Source: UBA6623 sp965238125 (GTDB lineage Bacteria > Acidobacteriota > Terriglobia > Bryobacterales > UBA6623). Taken from it: a DNA stretch of 64,000 nt. A model generated the notes under the pieces. It worked only from the letters and a program-made list of their open reading frames with translations. It searched no databases and was not told the DNA's origin. The translations under genes and the position numbers were made by a program. The stretch is taken from NCBI GenBank assembly GCA_965238125.1, contig OZ250179.1:4526001-4590000 (forward strand), read 5' to 3'. Below, one piece after another: positions 17,021-25,875 of this stretch. Position 1 is the first letter of the stretch; each line of letters opens with the position of its first letter.

Positions 17021-18150
17021 TCAACCCCGGTGATTTCGTAATGGCTGATCGTTTGGCCGATCACGATAAGGAGATTCTACCGCTTGGGGGGTGGCTCTGG
17101 GGCGTCGGGGCACAATGGCCTTGCGATCGATTTGATAGAGCCGGCCCCGAATGCGAATCGTGTAATCGTTGGCGACCCGCCGGGCCTCGTCATGGCTCAG
17201 CACCGAGCCCGGATCGTGCTCCGGCCCCAGTGGCCCATGAGCCTTGTCGGGCAAGGCCGGCCGCACCCGCAACGTAGCGTTCCACCAGGGCAGGAATTCG
17301 CTCTCCAGATAGGCGTTGGCTTGCTCGATCGTGGCGGCCCCGGCCACCCGCGGCCCCTTCACCAGCCGGTCTTGGGCCACGGCGAAACTGCGCTCGACAC
17401 GGCCCTTGGCCCGCGGGGAGTAGGCCGCGATCCACTCGATCCCCAGCTCCTCGAGCGCTCGTCCGATCTAGGTGGGCGGCAAGGCTTTGGGGTCCTCGTC
17501 GACGCTGTTCTTGGGCGTGTTGACAAACAGGCCGGCGCGGTCGGTGTAGAAGGCCGCCGGCCGTCCGTTTTTCTCCAAATACCTTTTCAGCAAACGGCGG
17601 TTCTCTTCGCTGGAGTCGAGGCGGGCGAAGCGAGCCAACAACTCGCTGTCGGCGTCGTCGATCATGGCGATCAGGTAAACCTTCTCGCCGCGTCCTTCCA
17701 GCCAGTCGTGGAAGGAGGTCTCCCATTGCACGAACTCGCCTGGGCAACTGTGGCGCGGCCGCCACGGATGCGGGCGTGGCGACTTGCGCCGGAGGGGCTG
17801 CTAAAGCCCGGCCGCGGCCATCCCGCCCCGCGGCGTTTCGCGGCCGACCAGGATGCCGTGGCGCTGTTGCGGATACTCCGCCGCCGGCGTCGGCCCAAAG
17901 CCGGCCTACTCGGCTTGGGAGAGAATCGCGACGGCTTGTTTTTTCCATCTTCGTGCTGATTCTTGCGGTTGGAGGCGCGGCCCCGCCCCGCGTGGATGAC
18001 GGCGCGGTCGCCTTGGCGGCGAAGCTTCGTCAGCAGCCGCCTGACTTGCCGTTCGATGACGCCCATCCGCCGGACGGCCTGCTTCTGGGTAATCAGTTTC
18101 TTGTCGGCTTTCTTCAGCGCCACTAACCGGTCGCGCTCTTGTTGGGTCAT
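17021..18150 (-). pseudogene. Decayed ISNCY-like transposase
   Basis: The N-terminus starts at MTQQERDRL (18150) with a helix-turn-helix region ending GRGRASNRK. The frame then shifts near 17960, and the catalytic part continues in another frame with stops (AILSQAE*, AAGL*) before a DDE region WETSFHDWLEGRGEKVYLIA. A further in-frame TAG near 17469 replaces what is probably CAG before IGRALEELGIEWIAAYSP. The C-terminal segment (ATIEQANAYLESEFLPWWN) ends at 17021. At least one frameshift and three nonsense codons make it non-functional. ISNCY (IS1202-like) assignment is from overall resemblance and is moderate. Confidence 0.75.
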
Positions 18151-18183
18151 CGCTGGAAGTCCTTGGTTTCTCACCCCTCCAGC

Positions 18184-18240
18184 GTGACCTTGTCAATAGG
18201 ACATTTCTACTCGGCACTCTTAGGACACTATCACTTGGCA
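18184..18240. repeat. Probable end of the decayed ISNCY-like element
   Basis: The stretch after the transposase start contains TGTCAATAGGACA and later TTAGGACACT, resembling the TGTCCTAT-type ends of IS481/ISNCY elements. The matching opposite end was not found. Confidence 0.4.
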
Positions 18241-18353
18241 GCGACACGGCTCGCGGACGGTTCCGTTACTCGACGAACGAGTTGATATAATGACATCTCG
18301 TCCGGAGTGCGGGAACCCACTACGGCCGCCCTCCAGACACCCCCGCATAGGCT

Positions 18354-18426
18354 GGGCGCGTAGCTCAATTGGCAGAGCAAGTGACTCTTAATCACTAGGT
18401 TCGGGGTTCGATTCCCCGCGCGCTCA
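18354..18426 (+). tRNA. tRNA-Lys(CTT), CCA encoded
   Basis: Full cloverleaf. The acceptor GGGCGCG pairs with CGCGCTC (one G-U), D-stem GCTC/GAGC, anticodon stem AGTGA/TCACT with loop CTCTTAA (anticodon CTT), T-arm CGGGG-TTCGATT-CCCCG, discriminator A at 18426, then CCA 18427-18429 encoded. An integrase gene lies 22 nt beyond the CCA, so this is the likely attachment gene of the island. Confidence 0.95.
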
Positions 18427-18430
18427 CCAC
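18384..18430 (+). other. Attachment core at the tRNA-Lys 3' half (attL-like)
   Basis: 47 bp from the anticodon arm (ACTCTTAATC) to CACCAC recurs in inverted orientation at 40080-40123 plus 41795-41797, with a single mismatch (CCCCGCGC here, CCCAGCGC there). The integrase abuts it. This is the classical arrangement of a tRNA-targeting integrative element. Confidence 0.75.
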
Positions 18431-18450
18431 TGTTTTCAACGACTTACAGT

Positions 18451-19629
18451 CTAGTTCACCTTCTCGACAACCGCCGTGGAAGCCAATGTGGAAGCCACGG
18501 GCTTCAGAATGGCGTCCATTTTGCCGGCGGCGTCGTCCAAAAGGGATGGCGCGACGTGGGCGTAGGTGTCGAGCGTCAGGGAAACTTGCGAGTGCCCGAG
18601 GACTTCCATCACGGTTCGGGGGCTGACTCCCTGCGCAAGAAGGAAACTGGCGCAGGTGTGCCGTAGGTCATGGAACCGCTTTCGCGGCAAGCCGAGCAGC
18701 GCGAGCGTCTGTTGGAAGTGACGAGTTACATTGCGGGCATCAAGAGGAGTGCCGATCGTGGAAGCGAAAATCAACCCGTTTTCTTGCCAACGCGTACCCG
18801 CTAGCAGTCGCTCTTGCTGTTGGCGAATCTTATGAGCGCGTAGCGCTTCCACGGTAACTTCCGGCAGCCTGATGGTGCGGCGACTCCGAGCGGCTTTCGG
18901 GGGTACCAGAATGAGCCTGCCTTCGACCCGCTGCAAAGCGTTCCGAATTGAGATCGTCTTGCTGTCGATCTCCGCATCAATCCAACGCAATCCGAGCCCT
19001 TCACCCAATCGCAGTCCGATAGCGATGGCAACGGTGTAGAGCGCTTCCAATCGATGTCCTTGGACAGCGGCAAGGAATGTACGGGCGTGCTCCGGCGATA
19101 ACGGCTGAACTTCGGGCCGCTGCACCTTGGGTGGGTCCACCAGCGTCGCGACATTGCGGGCCACCAAACCCCACTTGAGCGCTTGCCCGAGCGCCCGACG
19201 CAAAATGGCCCGGAGATATTGAACGGTGCGCGGGCTCAAACCAGCTTCGAGCCTTTCGTTTAGGAATGCCTGCACGTGCTGCGGACGAAGCTTCGCCAGC
19301 GCGATCCGCCCAAGACCGGGGTTGATGTGCTTCTTTACAAGACGCGAGTAGCTATCGTGAGTCGAGTATCGAACCGTTGGCTTGACCGAGTCCGTCAGCC
19401 ACCGTTCAAGGAATTGCTCCAGCGTCTGGCGTTCGGGCACTGGTGGAATGCCCATCTCCGCTGCTCGCAGCGCCACTTGGAGCCTGCGAGCGACTTCGGC
19501 GCGGGTTCGGCCGCTCACAAGCTTGCGCCGCCGCTTACCGCCGCCGTAACCGACATGGACGCTGCCACGCCAGCGGCCGTCCTTGTCTCGATAAATGCTA
19601 CCTTCGCCGTTTCCCCTTCGTTTTGCCAT
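18451..19629 (-). CDS. Tyrosine recombinase (phage/ICE-type integrase)
   Basis: 392 residues, full length. The N-terminal DNA-binding region starts GNGEGSIYRDKDGRW (arm-binding type), followed by a core-binding SAM-like domain (residues 68-170) and the catalytic domain. The catalytic set is R207 (GLRLGEG), K245, H320-x2-R323 (HDLRH), H346 (LGHSQ) and nucleophile Y356 (DTYAH). Its 3' end faces the tRNA-Lys gene, so that tRNA is the likely attB. It overlaps the zinc-finger gene upstream by 32 nt and is probably co-transcribed. Confidence 0.95.
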   Translation of the reverse strand: MAKRRGNGEGSIYRDKDGRWRGSVHVGYGGGKRRRKLVSGRTRAEVARRLQVALRAAEMGIPPVPERQTLEQFLERWLTDSVKPTVRYSTHDSYSRLVKKHINPGLGRIALAKLRPQHVQAFLNERLEAGLSPRTVQYLRAILRRALGQALKWGLVARNVATLVDPPKVQRPEVQPLSPEHARTFLAAVQGHRLEALYTVAIAIGLRLGEGLGLRWIDAEIDSKTISIRNALQRVEGRLILVPPKAARSRRTIRLPEVTVEALRAHKIRQQQERLLAGTRWQENGLIFASTIGTPLDARNVTRHFQQTLALLGLPRKRFHDLRHTCASFLLAQGVSPRTVMEVLGHSQVSLTLDTYAHVAPSLLDDAAGKMDAILKPVASTLASTAVVEKVN

Positions 19630-20728
19630 TACGCTTTCCCTTCTTTAGTTTCAGGCTGGCTCGGTACCTACGTTTTGCTGCCGCGTTTCTGCACCTGGTG
19701 GAACAATACCCCGCTTGCCATGCCGACGAGACAGCGAGACTCCCGCATTCTGCACACGTGAAAACCCGTCCGATATCCAGGTCTTCCAAGCACATCTTGG
19801 CGAACGACGCCAGCAAGCTCGGACAAGTCCGCAACTCGCGGACCCGGCCATCCGGCGGATCGGATATCCATGGGAACGAACGAACAGCATCAACCAGCGC
19901 GGCAAGTTTGTATTGAGCGCTCTGCCAACGCAGCGTCTCTGTCGCCGTCAATTCCCGCTCCTTCACGAGCGCCAAGCCGCGAGCTGTGTCTAATAGCATC
20001 GCCGCCGCGCGAAGAAAGTCGTCTATCGGCTCTGCGTACTCATGCCAGAACTCGTCATTCAAAGGGTGGGGGAATTGGTATGTGGGGACGAGTTCCGGGG
20101 GTACGCGGGGGAAGTACCGTCCCCAACTCTGAGCCAGCGGCTCCCGTCGATAGTTGAACGACCCTAGATGCTCCAGCAGCTCGGCATTGCCTTCTGAGTC
20201 CCCTGTACGCAGGTCTTCGGAACGGACGAGTTGGTCCCGCATCTCCGGGTGCTCGTCGAGTAGGTGATATGCGCCGCCGTCCAGGATCGTTTCCCGTCGC
20301 TCCCAGCCGTCTGAACGACGAATAAACTCCCGCGCTTTAGGTACAAGCTGGCGTCCGGGATCGGGACTGTGGGGGTTGTCGATCTGCCAGCGTGCGGCGA
20401 GACGCAGAGTCCGCGTGCGATGCACGAGCAAACCCAGAAGACCATGCTTCGAGCACCAGGCAGCGATGTCGTCCTTGAGCTGGTCGCTCGGTTGGAACAG
20501 TTCCCCCGGTGTCCGCGAACGTTCGAGCAGCTCGAATAGCTCGGAATACGGCGTCCGCAGCGAGCGCTTACCGGCGGTACCGGGACGGTCCCCTTCCGTG
20601 GCCGCCAAGTAGTCCTTCCAGGGATCGTACCTTTCCAGAACCGCTCCGGCCGCGGGTCGAATGCATTCATCGATCGTTTCGTAGGCGCTGAATCGCCACC
20701 ACCAGCCAACTGTGTTTGTCTTAAGCAT
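19598..20728 (-). CDS. Hypothetical island protein with C-terminal zinc finger
   Basis: About 376 residues from ATG 20728; another ATG at 20764 would add 12. No named family is recognised for residues 1-300. The C-terminus has FTCAECGSLAVSSAWQAGY then CSTRCRNAAAKRRYR, a C-x2-C...C-x3-C cluster followed by a very basic tail (KLKKGKRNGKTKGK). Similar small zinc fingers occur in proteins of mobile elements. It overlaps the integrase start by 32 nt and is divergent from the excisionase gene, with 44 bp between. A role in control or recombination of the element is possible but unproven. Confidence 0.6.
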   Translation of the reverse strand: MLKTNTVGWWWRFSAYETIDECIRPAAGAVLERYDPWKDYLAATEGDRPGTAGKRSLRTPYSELFELLERSRTPGELFQPSDQLKDDIAAWCSKHGLLGLLVHRTRTLRLAARWQIDNPHSPDPGRQLVPKAREFIRRSDGWERRETILDGGAYHLLDEHPEMRDQLVRSEDLRTGDSEGNAELLEHLGSFNYRREPLAQSWGRYFPRVPPELVPTYQFPHPLNDEFWHEYAEPIDDFLRAAAMLLDTARGLALVKERELTATETLRWQSAQYKLAALVDAVRSFPWISDPPDGRVRELRTCPSLLASFAKMCLEDLDIGRVFTCAECGSLAVSSAWQAGYCSTRCRNAAAKRRYRASLKLKKGKRNGKTKGKRRR

Positions 20729-20772
20729 GTCTAATGTTGACGAGGACGAGTCCCAATAATACAACGAAGATT

Positions 20773-20988
20773 ATGGAAAACGCAAGCGTACTGAACCACA
20801 ACTCAGAGATCCTGCTGCGAGCGGAAGAAGTGGCGGCTCGACTCCGGTTGGGACGCAGCACCGTCTACGACATGATCAAGAGCGGCCAGCTACCATCCCT
20901 GCGTGTCGGCAGAAGCGTGCGAGTGCCGCTCCAGGCGCTCACTGAGTGGGTCGCAAGCCGCACAGAAGTTGGCGACTCGGGGATCTAG
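20773..20988 (+). CDS. Excisionase-like helix-turn-helix protein
   Basis: 71 residues from ATG 20773. A MerR-like/HTH_17 domain is clear: LLRAEEVAARLRLGRSTVYD then SLRVGRSVRVPLQALTEWVA. Proteins of this type act as recombination directionality factors or repressors in integrative elements. It is divergent from the integrase block and is the first gene of a tightly spaced operon; the next gene starts 2 nt after its stop. Confidence 0.85.
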   Translation: MENASVLNHNSEILLRAEEVAARLRLGRSTVYDMIKSGQLPSLRVGRSVRVPLQALTEWVASRTEVGDSGI

Positions 20989-20990
20989 CG

Positions 20991-21590
20991 ATGCAACCGC
21001 GTGACCTTCTCGACCGAGCCAGCATCGCCGACGTGTGGGTTGCCTTAGGCGGCGGACCCTTGCGCTCCGGCCGCAGCCGAGCGTTCTGGCGCGACGGCGA
21101 CGGGTTCAACGTCTCAGTCAGCGACGCCAAGAACGCATTCTTCGATCACGCACACGGCGCAGGCGGCGGCGTTCTTCGGTTGATCGAAGTCGTCCATGGC
21201 TGCGACCGGCGAGACGCGCTGGAGTGGCTCGCACGCCACCACAACATCACGCTCGACGGCCGACGACCCCTGACGCGTCAAGAAAAGCGCGACTACGCCA
21301 TCCGACGCGCCGACGCAGAGCGCAAGGCGGCGAAGTTGACCGGATGGCGGCGGGACGTCCTACAAGAGCTTCGGGACGAGAAAAACAGGCTCTTCGAGAG
21401 CGAGAACTTGGCGTCCGCTGTCGCTCGTGTTCTTCTCGAATGTCCCGGAACCGACGACGAAGCGGCATGGCAGTCGATCTGGCAGCATGCCTTCGACGAC
21501 CAAGAAGCCGACGAGATCCAACGCGAGATCGAGCGCATCGAGTCGATGATGCCAGCCGAGTTGGCGACGGAAATGGAGGCGGCCGCGTGA
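20991..21590 (+). CDS. CHC2-like primase zinc-finger-fold protein without zinc Cys
   Basis: 199 residues from ATG 20991. The N-terminal 90 residues follow the layout of a DnaG/CHC2 zinc-binding domain (GFNVSVSDAKNAFFDHAHGA, GGGVLRLIEVVHGCDRRDAL, WLARHHNI), but the Cys ligands are missing, so metal binding is doubtful. The rest is charged and helical with no further domain. Small CHC2-like proteins are common in replication modules of phages and ICEs. It overlaps the methyltransferase start by 4 nt (GTGA). Confidence 0.6.
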   Translation: MQPRDLLDRASIADVWVALGGGPLRSGRSRAFWRDGDGFNVSVSDAKNAFFDHAHGAGGGVLRLIEVVHGCDRRDALEWLARHHNITLDGRRPLTRQEKRDYAIRRADAERKAAKLTGWRRDVLQELRDEKNRLFESENLASAVARVLLECPGTDDEAAWQSIWQHAFDDQEADEIQREIERIESMMPAELATEMEAAA

Positions 21591-22756
21591 CCTTACCGAT
21601 GAGCAAGCTCGCAGCCATCAAACGCGGTGAATTGGTCACGAGAGATGACTTCGCGGCGGCGATCACCTGCCGGTGGCAGGAGACGGTCAGGGGCCGTATC
21701 GATTTAGGTGGCCTACTACTCAAAGCAAAGGACTCTTTGCCCCACGGTGAGTTCGGGCAAATGGTTCGGGACCAGCTGTCATTCGGCTCGCGGACTGCAA
21801 ACATGCTCATGGCTATTGCGCGGCATCCCGTGTTGGCAGATTCGAACCATGGTGCGAATTTGCCGCCGTGTTGGAGTACGCTCTACGAGTTGGCCGCCGT
21901 CCCGGCGCCAATCGTTAAGGAGTGGATTGCAGAAGAAAAAATCTACTCCGAACTGTCTCGGTCTGGAGCTCGCAAACTGGTAAACGCCTATCGTCTCAGT
22001 CAGCGCTCTAAGACCGATCCAAGCGCAGCGGCGCTCGGGCATTACCGCCTCTTCAGCAGTGACGTCGGCAGCCTGGCTGAGACGATTCCCGCAGGTTCGA
22101 TCGACTGCATCTGCACGGACCCACCTTATGGCGAACAGCACTTGAGCGTCTACAGCGACTTGGCCCAAGTGGCGTCTGTTGTGCTCAGAGATGGTGGCGC
22201 GTTGGCAGTGCTGTGCGGACAGATGCATCTGCCAGAGGTCTTGGGTCGAATGATGCAGGCTAATGGACTCAGCTACCGCTGGCTACTCTGTTTGCAGATG
22301 GGTCAGAAGAAAGCGCCGATTTGGGCTCGCCGCATGTCGAACTGGTGAAAGCCGGTCTTGCTGTTTTTCAAAGGCGACTACTCTGGCAAGCTGGTGAGCG
22401 ACATGATTCAGGACTGCAAAGCCCTCTCGTCGGAGGAGCGCTTTGGGCTGCACGAATGGGCACAAACGGAGACATCCATGGCAGCCGTCATCGAGAAGTT
22501 CACGAGCCCGGGGGAGACCGTGCTGGACCCGTTTCTGGGCAGCGGCACGACTGGTGTGGCAGCGCTACGTCTGGGCCGCCGGTTTATCGGCTCAGATATC
22601 GATCTGGAGGCAGTCCAGGTTGCTGCGGCGAGGCTCCAGAGCACCGTTGACAACTGTGTCGATAAGCCGGTGTCCGGACCGTCTTCGAGAGAGAGCGGGC
22701 CGGGATTCACACGACCGGGGCGACGAGTCCTGGAGTTGAGCCGAGAGGTCGCGTGA
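21587..22756 (+). pseudogene. DUF3102-DNA methyltransferase fusion broken by one TGA
   Basis: GTG 21587 overlaps the previous stop (ATG 21599 is an alternative). Residues 1-130 are a DUF3102-type region (RIDLGGLLLKAKDSLPHGEF, TANMLMAIA). Then comes an N4/N6 amino-methyltransferase with motif IV DPPY (CICTDPPYGEQ) and, further on, motif I DPFLGSGTTG with RRFIGSDID. The same frame is interrupted by TGA at 22346-22348 in RRMSNW-stop-KPVLLFFKGDY. Related enzymes read W-K-P here, so TGG to TGA is the likely lesion. The part before the stop lacks the SAM-binding motif, so both pieces should be inactive unless read through. The last codons overlap the next gene (GTGA). Confidence 0.78.
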
Positions 22757-23163
22757 AGGGAGCTGACATCGCAGTCTTTGAACGTGGTGAATTGACCACT
22801 GCAGGTGACTTTGCGTCCGCGATAGCACTGCGGTGGCAGGATTCTGTGGTCGCGATCATCGACGTCGGGAAGCTGCTGTTGGGAGCAAAAGCGACGCTGC
22901 CGCACGGGGAGTTTGGACCCATGGTTGAGAGCGATAAGGTGCCTTTCGGCGTGCGAACCGCTCAGTTTTTGATGGCGATAGCCGAACACTCGATCCTTTC
23001 AAATACGAAGCATGCTTCGCTTTTGCCGCCCTCGTGGATGACTGTATACGAGCTGACGAAGCTCGTTGAAGAGCTTTGCCCCGGATCGAAGATCGATGTT
23101 TTTGCGAGACGGAAGCGGGATGGTTGGGAGTCCTACGGCGTTGAAATGGAGATGTCCGCATGA
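22753..23163 (+). CDS. DUF3102-domain protein
   Basis: 136 residues, GTG start overlapping the preceding TGA. It is a paralogue of the N-terminal region of the upstream methyltransferase: ERGELTTAGDFASAIALRWQ, then IIDVGKLLLGAKATLPHGEF, RTAQFLMAIAEHSIL and LLPPSWMTVYELTKL match that gene almost block by block. DUF3102 proteins are found in phages and mobile elements; the molecular role is not established. The 4-nt overlaps on both sides suggest coupled translation. It may have arisen by tandem duplication with loss of the methyltransferase part. Confidence 0.75.
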   Translation: MKGADIAVFERGELTTAGDFASAIALRWQDSVVAIIDVGKLLLGAKATLPHGEFGPMVESDKVPFGVRTAQFLMAIAEHSILSNTKHASLLPPSWMTVYELTKLVEELCPGSKIDVFARRKRDGWESYGVEMEMSA

Positions 23164-24434
23164 GTCTCACAGACGAGCAGCTCTTCAATCAGGCCGTGGC
23201 TGGGATCATGGCGGCCGATGAGCCGCAAACGTCCACGAACATCCGAACCCCCGATGCCGACACCGGACTTATGTCGCAGCCCCCGAACTGGCCGGCTCCG
23301 CTCGAAAAGGAAGCGTACTACGGACTCGCCGGCGAGATCGTCCAAACCCTTGAGCCGCATACCGAAGCCGACCCTGCCGCTCTGCTTGTTCAACTACTCG
23401 TCGCCTTCGGTTCGGCCGTTGGCCGCGGTCCGTACTTCCGAGTTGAAGCCGACCGCCACCATGCAAACCTTTTCTGTTGTGTCGCGGGCGAAACGAGCAA
23501 ATCAAGAAAAGGAACCAGCGGCTCCCACGTGAAACGGGTGATGCGCGGCGCCGACGAAGAATGGGTGGCTTCTCGTATCGCCAACGGTCTATCGACCGGT
23601 GAAGGCTTGATCTGGCATGTACACGACCCGGTCGAAGAATACGACGCGAAGCAACAGGAGTACGTGGTAAAAGATCCCGGCATCGGCGACAAACGTCTGC
23701 TCGTCATCGAATCGGAGTTCGGTCGAGTCCTGCAGGCTTGCGAGCGCCAGGGGAATACGCTCAGTGCCATTGTCCGTCAGGCTTGGGACGGCGACACGCT
23801 GCGCGTCATGACCCGCACGACGGCAGCGTCGAGCACGGATGCACATATCTCGATCGTCGGCCACATTACTGCCGGCGAACTCACCCGCCTGTTGACCGAT
23901 ACGCAAGCGGGAAATGGTTTCGCAAACCGTTTTCTCTGGGTTTGCGCACGGCGATCGAAGGAACTACCTGAAGGCGGTAACCTGCGAGACGGAGATATTG
24001 AACCGCTGACCCGACGACTTCGGCAAGCGATCGAGAAAGCTCGGGTTGCCGGTGAAATAGTGAAAGACGAGTCGGCGCGTTCCGTGTGGCGGGAAGTCTA
24101 CGGCACCCTGAGCCAAGGCCAACCCGGCCTTTTCGGGTCCGTGACGTCTCGCGCGGAAGCGCAGACGATGCGGCTTGCACTGATCTACGCGCTGCTCGAC
24201 AACTCGAACGTCATCCGCGCCGAGCACCTGTTTGCAGCACTGGCAATGTGGACCTGTGCCGAGTCTTCCGCTCGCTTCATTTTCGGCGACTCGCTCGGGG
24301 ATCCGGTTGCCGACCAGGTTTTGATGCTGTTGCACGACGCGCCGGGCGGCATGAGACGCCACGACATTGTCCGCAGCTTTAGCCACAAAGGGAAAGACCA
24401 GATCGACCGCACTCTCAACGAACTGTTGCGCCTA

Positions 24435-25527
24435 TTGAGTCTCGCAAAACAAAGTGACATCTTTTTGGGGTACGTACGTCTTTGTATGTATGGGAAATAC
24501 AAAAGGCGTACGGCGGGATTTCGAGGCCCTGGAGAAGCGCCGTTTCAAAGCGATCCGGTTGGTCGAGCAAGGCTGTAGTCAGTCCGAGACAGCGAGGCGA
24601 TTGAAGGTCGCGCGGCAAAGCGTCAGCGAGTGGCTGCGACGATACCGGCGTGACGGCGAAGCCGGGTTGCGCCAGGCCGGCCGCGCCGGCCGTAAGCCGC
24701 TGTTGGACGCCGCGCAGCTCGAACGCCTCGAGGCGTTGCTGCTGGAAGGCCCCGAGGCGCACGGCTTCCCGACGCCGCTGTGGAGCTGTCCGCGGGTCGC
24801 TCGTCTGATCGGAGACGAGTTCGGCATGCGCTATCACGAGGGCCATGTCTGGAAGATCCTGCGGGCGCTCGGTTGGAGCCCGCAACGGCCCGTCGGCAAA
24901 GCGCGGGAGCGCAACGAAGAGGCCATCCGCGGCTGGCAGCGCAAGACTTGGCCGGCCATTAAAAAAAAGCCCGCAAAGAAGAACGTACGATCGTCTTCAT
25001 CGACGAAAGCGGATTGAGTCAGAAGCCGCATCGTTGCCGCACCTGGGCGCCGCGCGGCGAGACACCGGTGTTGGAGTTCAACTTCAACTGGGACAAGCTG
25101 TCGGTGTCGGCCGGGCTGACGTTGCGCAACTTTTACTTCCGGCTCTATCCCGGCGCGATCGGCGAGCTGGAGGTCATCGACTTCCTGAAGGCTTTGGTGC
25201 GCCACATCGACGGCCCACTGCTGATCGTCTGGGACCGGCTGCCGGCGCACCGCAGCCGCCTGGTGCGGGAGTTCATCCAGCTCTCCGAGGATCACATCGC
25301 AACGGAGTACTTGCCGCCCTATGCGCCGGAGTTGAACCCGGTGGAATACATTTGGGCGTACTGGAAGCAGCACGAGTTGCCCAACGTCTGCCCGAAGGAC
25401 TACTGGGAACTCGACGAGCGCGCCCGCAAAGCGCTGCGGCGAATGCGCCGCAAACCGCGCTTGATTACCGCTTTCTGGAAACAGTCTTCTCTTTGTCTCG
25501 ATTGACAGTATATTATGCGAGACTCAG
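24435..25527 (+). mobile_element. IS630-family insertion sequence, copy 1 (1093 bp)
   Basis: Bounded by TA dinucleotides at 24433-24434 and 25528-25529, the IS630 target duplication. Terminal inverted repeats are TTGAGTCTCGCA (left) and, from the right end, CTGAGTCTCGCA. Copy 2 at 41819-42911 has the same length and is nearly identical. It interrupts the DUF3987 gene. Confidence 0.93.
24490..25505 (+). CDS. IS630 transposase, two overlapping frames joined by -1 frameshift
   Basis: Frame A, ATG 24490 to TGA 25017, carries the helix-turn-helix domains (CSQSETARRLKVARQSVSEW; FPTPLWSCPRVARLI). The DDE domain is in the -1 frame: VFIDESGLSQKPHRCRTWAP, then LIVWDRLPAHRS and PYAPELNPVEYIWAYWK supply D, D and E. 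The overlap contains eight A at 24961-24968, read AAA AAA AAG in frame A, a good -1 slippery site. The fused product would be about 338 residues. Frame B alone, if begun at 25014, would lack the first catalytic Asp. Confidence 0.88.
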
Positions 25528-25591
25528 TAAGCCGAGTACGGAAGCAAACCGTCAATACGGGGGGACGCCCTGCCGAAGTCTGGTTTGCTGC

Positions 25592-25620
25592 CGCGACATA
25601 AGCGACATAAGCGACATAAG
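25592..25620 (+). repeat. 9-bp tandem repeat, three units (GCGACATAA)
   Basis: GCGACATAA is repeated three times; the first unit holds the native stop codon of the DUF3987 gene. Too short for CRISPR and without spacers. Confidence 0.7.
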
Positions 25621-25875
25621 TCGTTCAAACCGTTAGATGCATTACTTAGCCGGGATTTCCGTTTTGCCTGCCCCGGATGGCCATTTATACGCCCGAGAGC
25701 CGCCGAGCCCACGAGATTGTGTTCGTCGCACCATCGTCCAGGTCCGAATGCCGTCACCCCAGCCCGCGCTGACGTGTCGCGGGCTGGAGGTCCGTGCTTC
25801 CAGGGGATTCCTTCTACACCGCTCCTCATTTGTGTCCTCGCGTTGCCAAGCCGGCGTCCTTGCACTCGCCGCGCG

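Larger units (their letters stand above)
23160..25601 (+). pseudogene. DUF3987-type replication protein interrupted by IS630 near its 3' end
   Basis: ATG 23160 overlaps the upstream stop. The frame to 24434 encodes a DUF3987-like helicase/primase-associated protein: NLFCCVAGETSKSRKGTS holds the P-loop region, with LLVIESEFGRVLQ and GNGFANRFLWVCARR beyond. IS630 copy 1 (24435-25527) is inserted at a TA. Joining 24434 to 25530 restores LLRLSRVRKQTVNTGGRPAE and VWFAAAT-stop (TAA 25599-25601), a normal winged-helix-type ending, for about 448 residues. As it stands the protein runs into the IS and ends at 24578, losing about 23 native residues and gaining 47, so partial function is possible. Confidence 0.8.

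Noticed and set aside
17190..17948. 252-codon open frame on the minus strand
   Set aside because: Arg/Gly/Ala-rich alternate frame of the decayed ISNCY transposase; the DDE-type sequence is in a different frame.
22346..22348. TGA as a recoded tryptophan codon
   Set aside because: TGA is used as the ordinary stop in neighbouring genes (for example the coupled stops at 21588-21590 and 22754-22756), so a nonsense mutation or sequence error is simpler.
25592..25620. CRISPR-like array
   Set aside because: Three perfect 9-bp units without spacers; not a CRISPR. No other array was seen in the window.
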